Shown one piece after another: positions 12,001 to 24,125 of a DNA stretch of 64,000 bases (within the stretch, counting starts at the first letter, position 1; each line of letters starts with the position of its first letter). The translations under genes and the position numbers were made by a program. This stretch comes from Litomosoides sigmodontis (taxonomy: Eukaryota; Nematoda; Chromadorea; Rhabditida; Onchocercidae), in the NCBI GenBank assembly GCA_963070105.1, contig OY718805.1:62001-126000 (forward strand), written 5' to 3'. Under the pieces are notes generated by a model that did no database searches, was not told the origin of the DNA, and was given only the letters and a program-made list of their open reading frames with translations.

Positions 12001-15000
12001 GTATTAATAATATACATGATGTCATCTTTATTTTGCTTTTCCATAATTTAAAGTCTAGAAGTACTAAATTGCCTTGAGGAAGATGAAATAAGAGATTTGC
12101 TTGTTAATTTGTAATTCAGTTGTATGTTCTCTTTCAGAAATTGCTGCCGTATTCAAGATTCTGCAAACTTCAATGGACAGCTTAGATAGTGTTGATACTC
12201 GTTTATCACTTCTTGCTGCGAATGCATGCTCTTTATTTGATCCTAGTTTATTTAAACACTTTACTGTTGATGCAGTGCTGCAGTATTATAAAAACGTGGG
12301 AAATAACGAAGCATCTCTTCGTACTTTGGCTTTGTTGTTACCGTTTGTTGGAGATTTCGAAAAATTGAAAAGTGTTTCTACTATGAGCAAGGTTGTAGAG
12401 TTTTGTCCCTTACTTTATGGATTAGCCTAGAATGATGTTAAATTTGGAAATTTAGTTGCATACTTATTTTCACTTTTAAAGATCTGTGAAAGGGATTACA
12501 ACTCTAACAGCATAATTAGATACGAGTTCAATTTTTTAAAGTAAAATATACCAGTGTCTTAGTTGGTAATGATTTCTTGTTCACATCTTTTGCGATGTCA
12601 GTAAGCATTGTATTACAGTTTGATGACTGGAGCACTTATTTATTTTGGCATTTCAAAGCTTATTGATTTTTTAGAACTTGCAATCATCAAACTTATTCTA
12701 TTCTGCAGGTTGCTAACGAAATTTTGCCGATGTTGGGCCACTGGAGCAGTCACGTACGACAGCTTGCTTTAGAAATTTTGGCTCATTTTGATATTCCAGT
12801 GAACAATATGAATAGCAACGATGAAACAACTGTAAGTCTATTTCGTAACTTTTTTAGTAGGTTAATCTGAAATTTTACGTTGATTTTTAAATTTAAAAGA
12901 GATGGAAATGATCATCGATTTGAAAGTCTTTTCCAGGTTGAAGTAGAAAGTGTTTTTAATCTTCTCCTACGATCTGAAAGAACACCATGGACATTGGAAG
13001 AATACAGAACGCGTTTGATGATTCTACGCCAAGTCACTTACGGCGCGCATACAAAGCATATGCCACAGGGTTTTGATGTGGTAATTGAAACAGTAAGTTA
13101 CATACGTTTGATTTAGCTGCTAAACAATTCATTCTTTTCTAAAAAATCAGCTAAAGTTGTTAGTGTTATTGTTCTTGGTAAAGTGAATGAAAAGTAAAGC
13201 AAAAGGATGCTTTATTAGCAAATTATAAATTTCGATAGAAGCGCACATATTGTTTAGATTCCTTTGCGCGTTATTATTGCTAATCTTTACGAGCCATTTG
13301 CGATTGCATGGAACGAGCTGAAAAATATTATTCAAGATTATGCTTATGGATTAAATATTGATACATTCTTCTCATTGTTTTTGCCTTTTCTGGACCAAGT
13401 GGAGTTAAAGAGTCAGTACGGTTTGTGTTTTGTAAATATTGATTTTTTTGGTCATCTCGATATTCTCATGCTTGGAGTTTTGTGCATTCCAGTGATGTGT
13501 GCTTACGTCCCTGCTAGTTTCTCATATATGTCGACTGCAGTCTTCCTATTCTGAATTTTGAAGGTGGTTAGGAATCATATATTTTATTTCTGATTTCAGC
13601 TATATCCGAAAATAATGACAGTTCTGATTACGATGTGCTTGACAAATTAACAATTATCGCTGATAAAAGTCCGCAGAATTACGGAGTCTTTCGATTAGAA
13701 ATGTTTGGTATTCTCAATCGAATAAGTGATTTATGTGAGCGTCGAGCAAAACTGCTAAGTCCTCTTTTCATTCATTTTTTCAGGTAAGTATATGTTTTCG
13801 TATCATACAGTAAGAAAATTTTGGTATTTTGTTCCATATCCATTGATTTTTGGTTCATTGAAATTTACTGCTTTAATCATTACGGTATGCATTTGTTCGG
13901 CTTATTTCCCACATTTCTGTATCATAGCGTAGGGGATAGAAGATAAAACAGTACAGTATTGGCGGAACTATTAGATAATAGAGAGCACTGCCCACTGTAG
14001 GAGACATTGTTAAGTGAATTGTATTATGCATTTCCAACACATTAATTTTTTGAATTTTTCCGGCTTTCAGAAATGAATATCAACGAGCAGATGTGTTGAG
14101 CAGACGAGAAAACATCTTATTAGCGGCTCCACGTAATCATCCTTGTTCAAATAAGGATGGAGGAAAGCAGGATGCAAACAACGATCCACAATTGTTAGTT
14201 TATAAAAATAATATAGCAGAAAGATTATAGATCTTTTTTATGCTTCATATCTGTATAACACAAATGATTGCTGTCCTCACAGATTTGGTATTGAAAAATC
14301 AAAATTTGACGATAAAAAAGTGGAACATGATGTACGGATTGGGCGGAAACTGATTAGAAATAGTCTAATCACTCTTCTGGAATTGTTCGCAAACTTTACT
14401 TCACTAAAAACTATTTACATGGCGAATGAAATTCGAGATTTATGTGACGAAGTAAGCATCGGCTCTTAATTTATCATGCTTATTTTCTATTTGTTGTTTT
14501 TTAACGATATTTCTCTAATTGACTAGTTGTAAATTAAGTAGGATAGGATATTACGAAAAAGAGCATATTTTGTAGCTTTGTAGCATATGATGTATTTGAT
14601 GGACGTTTTTGATTTTTTTTAATATCTGGTGTATTTGATGCATGTAACTGTTTCTTTAGCTTTTGATGGTTGGTGATGAAGCAGTGCAACAACGGGCATT
14701 GAAATGCATTTTTAAATATAATTACAAGTACCTTACGCCGTACAGGTTTCTTCAGGCCTTATTGATATAATATTTCAAAGTTTAAAATTAAATGCGATGA
14801 GTTATTGGAGTAGACAAATTAAAAATTTTAAAGGATTTAACAAACTTTATGTCACTTTAAAGGAGCTTTTTGATGAAAGATTATTATTATTACAGGGAAT
14901 ATTTAGAAAATTTGGTACAGGAACGAACTTTAATTAGTAGTTTGATGAAATTCTCGATTGATGATTGCAATTCTGTGATTGACAAAAGTCATCGTGCTGG

Positions 15001-18000
15001 TGTTATACGGATTGTATTGATGTCAGTGTTTTGTGCAGGATTTCTCTTCTAATTTAATAGTTCGAACATTTTTTTCATCCATTTATAGTTTTAAACTTAT
15101 CAAGAAAGTGAGTTTTATGAGTGGATTTTTATTCCAAAATTTTGCTTTCCAGGATTCTGTACGGGAGGTGTAATATACATTGTAAGAAAGATATGACGGA
15201 TCGACGTGCAGCCATATTTCGATTTCTTACTGGGTGTACTCCAGATGAGCTGGATTTTTTTTTCAAGCTGCTTTTCGCACCTTTGCTAAACGTCATTGGT
15301 TAGTGATTGTGTTACATAAGGAACATACTGTTACTAAGGAAAAAACGGAGAGTGTAAGTATCCGTCTTAAACTTTTAGGGGAAGAAGAATCACTGGAAGT
15401 ATTTTGCAAACGAGCAGCCTCAACTTTTGATGCTTCATCACTGGTTCCGTTTCAAATTATCAAAGGGTTTGCTTTTCCCTTCATAAAATACAGCTATTTT
15501 TTGATGCATGAGTAGTAAAGAAAAGACCAACATATAGGTTCAGCAATACATTCAAAGCATATAGCGGTTGGTAGTTCAATGGAAGAATAATTTTGTTCAT
15601 CTCACTTTTTCAAAGGCGATGTACTAGTCATCGCCTTTCATTTTGCGAAATTGAAGTTGAGCTTTTTACTGTTAAAATTTCTTATCCATGAGTAATATAA
15701 TTAATTCGAAATTATCAGCAGAAGTGGAAATAAAAGATTAGAGAGAGTAGGAATTGAATTACAACTGCCGGCGACATCGTCCGCTGGGCATACTATATGA
15801 CTTGCTGACGTGTAAGTATTATGAAGTGTTGCATTAGCACTAAGCTGATCAGCGCAGTGGGTGTCATCGAGAGGTTGTTGGTAGGCTGTTTTAAGGCTTT
15901 GATAATATTCAATCCACTCACCGATCCAATTTAGTCTACAGTCGCATGTAATTGGGTTGCCCTGAAATTATTTATACTTTATTTTGCTTTTAAAAAACAT
16001 TACAAAAAAAGAAAAAGAATTTATTTTAAGTTGATGAAGTGCTACCGCCGTTCTTGTCCAGTACCTTTTCTCATTTTATAGCAATTTTGTCGTTAATATG
16101 ACTTCTGTTTGAAAATAGCCTTATCGCACTCACTGTTTTACTTCTTATTTTTTTATATTATTTCGCTTATTAATCTATTCTCCTTCCTCTTTTTCCGTTA
16201 CGGTTACATATCTCATAAACAGATTTCACACTTTGAAGATTATTGAGGAGTTAAATGGGAGTAATTTTAAAGTGCTAGGAAAATAATGTATGCTAATGAT
16301 CTCGTAATAGCCCACCTTTAGTTGTAGATTATACAATATAGTGCCGTGTTGATTTAGCAGTGGTGGTTTGGTATGTGGAAATGGTTCGAAGGTTTGTAGG
16401 CGGTTGTTCTGTAGTGAAAGAGATAAGAAACTAATGGCAGTTAATGTGTTAAATGCGGATGGTGGAAATACTTCGATTCCGGTATCGCGTACAGTTAAGT
16501 CTATTTTATAACCACGCAACTGCGCAAATGCACCTGTATCAATCTGAAATATTCATCCAGCTACAATTTTGAATTTTGATTTAAAAAATGTCAGTTGAAA
16601 CCAAATTTTGAAAAATTTTTTTTGCATTTGACAAATTTTTGCATTAAGCCAGGAAATTATTGCGTGAATTGCTCGTAATGTGAAAAATTAGTCCTTGTCA
16701 AATTTGGATGACAAAAAGTTCTAAGATCAATGGCTCTATTCAGATCATTAAAAATTTTGAGTCATAGGAATGCAGAGTTTGATATACTTTAAATAATTGT
16801 TTCCCCGTGATTACAATTTTTCTTAGTAATCTAAGATCGGCACTGTTCATCTGTGTTGTCAAACGTTTTTCTCTGATTTCCATAGCCAAAGTGCGTAGTG
16901 GAGGTAAATTTTTGAGGATATCTGATATGTTGTAATCCTTTACACTAGGAAGGTTGTAAATCTGAAAGTTGAGGTATTAGATTTTCCAAGTAAACAAATC
17001 GGAAAGAAACTGTAAGCATCGCAGATAAGTGTAGTAAATGCATTAAATGACATGAATGTGTACATAAAGGTTGCGAAGGTGACGTAAATTTCCAAATGAA
17101 TGTGGTTCCGGTAGATGAAATAAATCTTTCATGTTGCATAATCTGAGCGTTTCAAGCTGAAATGTTAAAATGAGCCATTAAATGTTTTCGGACTAGCAGC
17201 AGTTACTTAATTGTAGTGCAAAGTAATGAAAACTTTCCGCTGAGTTTTGTGGGATAGAAGTATCCTTCAAAAATGCTTACATTATATAGATTTCGAAGGT
17301 GTTTTTCCGTGACTTTGATGACTGGGTTCCCCGTAATATTGAGATGTTTTAATTCAACAAGTTCAGCAAACATCTCCGGATCAAGTTCTCTAATATTATT
17401 GTATGAGATATCAAGTGTTGCCAATTTTCGATTGTTGATCAGATGTACTGCATTCATTTCGTAAATTTTATTGCTAGAATAAGGTTTTTTTATTAAAATC
17501 GAATACCGTGCTAAAATTTTTTGAGAAAATCTCTAGTGAAGTTAATTACATCAAATATTATCACCAATTTTTATAAGGAAATTGATAGCATCTTGCTGAA
17601 ATTGATGCATAATTTGATGTGACTACTGAGATTTACAAAACTGAGAGAAATTTATTGAGCACCCAACAATTCAGCCGTAACGTTCCCATTAAATCGAAGT
17701 AAAGTAGCAGTGGAAGGTAATTCAGAGCTTATACGTATTGAATATTAAATTACGAAATAGATGGCAAGCCACATGTAAAATGAATCGTGTAAGTTGTCCG
17801 AAAGTTTTCACATAATTGACCCTCATTTTTATAAAATTCGTTGGATCTTGCTTACTTGCTAATATTAAGAAGTTGAAGACCGTGGTTGTCAATCTTTGGT
17901 AGTGAAAATAAACCTGTATTTGCTAAATTGAGTGTTTCAATGGCTTTGCTCAAGTCCTGGAAGGTTTTGGAGATATATGTTTTCATAAAAAATTGTTTTA

Positions 18001-21000
18001 AATTGGAGTAAAATTAGGTGGGATTTTACTGTCATTTCATATTTTCTTCAATGTGCGTTAATGGTGATGAGTTTTAAACTTAACATTTAAATGAAAAAAA
18101 TGTATGTTGAAAAAAAATAAAAATATTACTCGGAGTGCGTGCGGATTCCATGAGGTGATTGGATTATGACTAACGTCTAGCTTTGTCAGTTTTTGCATCT
18201 TTGAAAATGCCGCTTCCTCGATAATTTCGATGTAGTTCTCTGCCAAAATTAATTCGGCTACATTTTCCATACTATCGAAATCGTTGGCACTTATCGATCG
18301 GATTCGATTTCCCTCAATTATGCTAAACATGTAATTATCCTTAGCAATAAAATCGTGAAATAAAGCAAAAAGCTGAAACTTATTTTGTAGCAGAACTATT
18401 TTAACGTAAAACTCGGTAATCACAAGTGACAAATTGATAGAATTGAAGCGGGGTAGTGGTTTTTTTGAGCAAGTAATACTTTAATTGCTAGACTATTCAA
18501 GCACAATTAAAAAAGATTAAAAGTACTCTTAGATTCAGGTAATTAAGGCTGTTTTGGATGGAATCGAATGCCTGTTGAGGTATTTCCTTTATTTCATTAT
18601 AAGCGAGATCAAGTTTGTGAACATTATTGATTCCGAATGTATCTTTTTCCAAGGTGATGATGGCATTATTTCGTAGTATAAGTTTGTCGTAAATATTCTG
18701 TAAATTTCTTCGTTGAAGAATTTAATTGAATGGTATTACGGCAGTTAGCTTCGTTAAAAAATCCCGGCATACTCTGAGACATTTACATATGATCAACAAT
18801 TCGAATATCTTGGAACACAACCATCTCTACAGCTGAGTTGGTTTTTTAAAGTATGATTCTCCGCTGTTTTTAATACTCGAAGCGTTATGCTACATTATAG
18901 TGCACAGTTAGAAATTTTGAGGCATGTACCTGTTTTGCAAAGATGCCTTTATGTAGTGTCCTGAGATGGTTATGAGACAAATCGAGTTGAGTGAGCCATC
19001 TACACACTGCGAACGCGTTGCTTTGTATCTCGATCAATTCGTTGTGATCTAGTCTGAGAACTTTTAGCTGATCAAAGTCATACAGCATATTTTTCCCGAT
19101 CGACTGTAATTGATTGTATGCTAGGTTCACGTATATTAGCGTTCGTTTTGCTGCATGCAAATCAATCCTATAAATAATTCGAAACTTATTTAATATTGTA
19201 TTGTAAAAATGTTCGAACTAGCTTAAACTCTGAATTAAAATGGAGCAGGAGCGCACTGCTTTTTGTATCTTTTAGTACTTCCCCGCAGCCTCTTTAAGCG
19301 AAATTACAATAAGTTGTAAGTAGGCTGATGATGTAACCATTTACGCTTTCCTACCATAACTTCAAATCAGTTACACTCTATTTTTTGGAAAATAACTAAC
19401 GCAGTGATGCGATTGTGTGATAGGTCAAGGTGTTTGATATTCACCAGAGTTTGTGCCAAAAATGTAAAGTCAAACGTCCGAAGTTCATTGTAACTTAAAT
19501 CGATTTGTTCCAAACCGTTTAAATTTATAAATATTGCTTTGTTTAATTTTTGTAGACGATTCCGAGCTAACGACAAATTCTCTAAGGTTGGTATATCACT
19601 TATTGACCGCTCCATTATTGTGCTGATCGCATTCCCTGCCAAACTGAGCTGGCGTAGATTACGTAGCCGTGAAAATGTCTGCATAGTTTTTTTTTTTTTT
19701 TTAATTTTGATCAAGTTTTATAAAAAAAAAAATGATATCTTTTATAAAGCTCCATCCACATAGTTGGTAAATCCCAACAGTTGTACATGTCTATCATTCC
19801 AGCTTTTTTTATTCTGGGCTTACGTCATAGCGATTTGCAAGTTAAATAGTTCTCATTTATCGAATGATTCGGAAACTTACTAGTGTCGAAATACTTGTAA
19901 GCTTATTGTTGTTAAGTGTTATTTGTTCGAAACTGTCCGTTCCGTTGAATGCTGCACTGGAAATATAGTCAATATGGCCGAAAGCCAAATTCAGAGAACG
20001 TAAATTTGGTTCAGAATGACCAGGGAATGTGTTGTCTGTGATGTGTTGAAGTTTTGTACGGGTGAGCGACAGCCGTTGCAGATATCGGAGATCACGGAGG
20101 AGATAATCGGGTAGAACCTTTATCGGATTATCATCCAGAAGTAGGTAATGTAGCCGTTTCATATTACCAAGGGCAGTAATGGGAAACTGACGTAGTTGGT
20201 TGCTCTGAAATGAAATGTAACATCATGTTATGAAATTACGCTTAATATAGACTTCATCTTTGAATGTGGAGTGCCTTGAAAAAGTACTGGTTCTGCTGAC
20301 CTGTAGGAAGAGGGATTCGAGTCCTTCGAGTCGTTCAAAGGCATTGTCGTTAAGGTAGCTGATACGGTTATGTGATAAGTCGAGATGTGCTAATGAACTC
20401 ATATAGAGAAAAGCACCAGGATCAGTGATATTTTCGATTAAATTTCCAGCCAAGCTCAACTTTAATAAACTTGTCCCAGTACCATCAAATTTTCCAAAGG
20501 CCAAACGTCGCACATACCGAATCCTGTTCTTCGATAAATCGAGATGACGTAGCCGACTCATCCCACTTAATAGTTGGGTTGGTATTTCAGTTAGCCGATT
20601 AAACGCTAGATGAAGCTCGGTTAAAACTGGTGTCAGGTTATTGAGCGTGTTGTTATCCAGTCTATAATTGATTTATGATGGTACGGTCTAAAATTTATTA
20701 AATAAAGCAATGAAAGCTGAATGATTTAAAGTTATATGAGGGAAGCATAGCTAGTTATGCTTATTACACAATATATTGATTTATGAAAGATTATCGGTGC
20801 ATGTCGACTGTGCAGTTCGTTGCTAAGCGGAGCTAAATTTAATCTCAGTTTTGTATTAGCTAGCATTCATTCCTTATTTCTTGTCAAAGAAAGAAATTGG
20901 CTCACAACTCACATAGTTAACTTATTGCTATTCATATTTAAAGCCTCCAATGTCCGTAACGGCTGTAATGCATTTGGTAGTTGATGTAATTGATTCTCCT

Positions 21001-24000
21001 CCAAATTCAACCATTTCAGCGATTTGGCCACGTTTTTGAATGTTCCTGATGGTATATGTACTATTCTGTTGTAGCTTAAGTCTATTTGTCGCATTTGACT
21101 AATTGAATTGAAAGCAGCTTCAGAGATTGTTGAAATCTGAAAGATGAAATTAAGCTTTCTAATCTTCCTGTCTGTTCACACATTGTACCTTTGAGATAAT
21201 TCTGTTGGCTGGTGATTGATTGAACCCAGTACATTATTTCATTTACGGACTCTATCATCATTAGACTTAACCCTCTAGAAAATTGTAGTTTCCTGGACCA
21301 TACCTCATTGTAACTTAAATCTAGCCGACCGAGCTTCTGGAAACTATTGAAAGCATCATTGTTAATACGTCTGATTCGATTACTACTTAGTTTTAGATCG
21401 ATTTCCGAAGTAAATTTCACTTCGGGATTGTTAGTAACTTCAGTGATGTTATTACTCTCCAGGTCTAAAGTGCGTAATTGTTTCAATTCTCGTAACGCGA
21501 GGTATGGTATCTGAAAATTTAAGATTGTATTTAATAGATCTTACCTTATTACACATCATCTTCCAATCATTTGCTGTTTCATATGATTGTTATTTTTGTG
21601 GACGCTTGCTTATTAGTATAACAAATATACTTACTGCATTTAGAAAAATATCGCAATATGTAGCATATTGTTTAAAATTAATTTGATAGAATCTTAGCAT
21701 ACTGGCATTAGTTCCTATTAATATAAGCTTGAGAACAACTAAGTTTTTTAGCTATTGTAGAAAACCAAAAGTTGCGGATTCCGTACGACAGCTGGAATCA
21801 GTAATTCAAATCTTCTTTTTCCTTTTATATAGTTCTCACTTTCTCATCCTTTTGGCTTAATAAAAGTTGTCAGGCTTAGTACACAGGGAATTTTGATTAG
21901 CTAGGCGAGCAGCTTAACTAGTAGTTTTTGTATGCTTCCTGGATTTCCAACTTTTTTATCAGTTAATATGGAAATGTGGTTTAGGAGGCTTCCAAGTTCA
22001 GTGTGCACATTAAAGTTGAGTCTGAAAATTTTTTAGACTTTATGAAATCTTCCAATTTTCGTGCAATTCGCTCGTAAGCCTGCTAAACTTTTCAACTTAG
22101 CCTTTTGAAGTTTGTGGATGTGACCGGTGATCGCTGAAAAACACGATAAATACCTCTGAGATAAGATTGTTTTTCAAATCTAAGAACCAGACGGTTGTCG
22201 GTAGTGCAAGTTTTTCAATTTCAGTGATTCGATTATTTGAAAGCGTTAGCACTTGCAAAGGAAGTCGTAGAAACGATTTTTTCGGTAGCATACTTATCTG
22301 TAAAAGCACTATTGAATATTGGGAAGGAATTGCCCGAGTACTTTGAAGTTCTTAGAGTACCGTTGACTGGCTGGTTGAGGAGCTCTCGAAGTGCATAATA
22401 GAGGTAAGAAAAAATAGAACTGAGACAACTTTAACCTGATTATAGTCGAGGTGCAAGTAATGAAGATTATTGAGTTGAGTTTCATCGAATGTATTCGACT
22501 TAATTTCTGAAATCATATTATGAACCAGGTGCAAGTGCCGCAACTGATAGAGGTACGTCATCGTCCAGGATGGTATTGACGTCAGGCTGTTGTGGTTCAA
22601 TATTAGTTGATACAGTTTATTCTAAATAAGGTCTTGTTACCGTGGTCGGTTTCTGGCTTGTATTGGAAGTCTAAGCACAGCTCGAGATGTGTAGAAAGTT
22701 AAAATTTTTCAATCTAGTTTTTGAAATGCCGAATAAAGAAGAAAGGGATGATTTGTTTAACCTCAAGACCGCGAAAGGCATTGACGTTAATTGCTTCGAT
22801 GTGATTGTGGGTGAGATCGAGAGATTGGATGTTGTGATGTTTGAATGCATCTTGATTGATGAACGCAACACTACTATGCATAACAGTTAATGCAACAATG
22901 TTGTAAACTGTATCCTGAAATCAGTTATTTTAGTCCCATAGTCTATAAATAATCAGTGTAATGATAGAAATTTTGGAACTGGACAAACATTGTGGGAGAA
23001 AAGTGATCTATTATCATATGGAATGGTTGGTATGATTGTCCATGGTTGACGGCGGCATTTTACGCTAATGTTACCCTCGTCGTCAAGATTTTCACAAGTG
23101 CAAGCTTTCCACTTGGAGTGCAATGTCGAGTCGAATCTGCAGATATATTTGTGATCTTCGTGAGGTACTTCATTCGATGATGAGTTTCTTTTCATAAAGT
23201 ATTTTATTGCTAGAGATAAGAACGTAGAGGAAATCAACTAATACAATTTGAAAAAGAGTTAGATAAGCTCACAGCGGTAAAAGAACGATGTACAGCCTAC
23301 AGAAACCTCTCACATAACTGCTCCTTAATTGATACGACACGATACAGTGTGCATATGTGGTTTTGTGGATAAGGTGAAGAAAGGAACCCCCCGAGTAAGT
23401 AAAATTTACTGGCATTCCTGTTCGGTAACAATTTCTGATGGTTGTACGAAATGCAGGGCAAGTGCTACAGCAGCAGCAGTGATATTGAAGAGAGATAGAC
23501 GTAATGACAGTTTAATAGGATCTCTCGTAAATTCGCTAAATGTGCGTCCATCAGTAATCATCCTGTTTTACATGAAAGCTGGTTTTGAATTGTTATCGGC
23601 TTCCTCTTAACTCATTAATATCATTTGTATGCGATATTTTAGCCCGGAAACCTGAAATTCACTGGCGAAAACTTGGAAAATGTTAGGCTTGCGATTTATC
23701 AAACAGTAAAGAAATGACGTCTTGAGCAATGAGAAGTGGTACATTGAGATTTGAGATTTTTGATCATAAGGACAGTTTTGAACAGTCCAGAGGTAGAATG
23801 CACAAAACAGTGATAAATCCTAATCCTAACAAATGGTGTGTTGAGGAGACTTGTGGCAATAGGATGATATAAGCAAGAATTAAGAGGTGAAAGATTTGGA
23901 TGAACCATTATAGTAGTGATAATGATGATGTATACATACCCCTCCGTGCTGCAGTTCGAAACTATTTTTCCGTTCTCCACCCTCATTGTGAGTTCGGATA

Positions 24001-24053
24001 TGCCGCAGAGAGAAGTTTTGCTGATTGAAGTGAACATTTGTGTTGTTATATGC

Positions 24054-24125
<72 letters not shown>

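Noticed and set aside
15612..15638. Histone-mRNA 3' stem-loop (tempting because SLBP is in the window)
   Set aside because: Stem and loop sequences do not match the GGYYYU-type consensus and no histone gene is nearby.
17630..17730. An extra LRR exon (frame LPSTATLLRFNGNVTAELLG)
   Set aside because: Exons 17956-17856 and 17473-17281 join in phase without it and keep the LRR spacing; it also ends in a stop.
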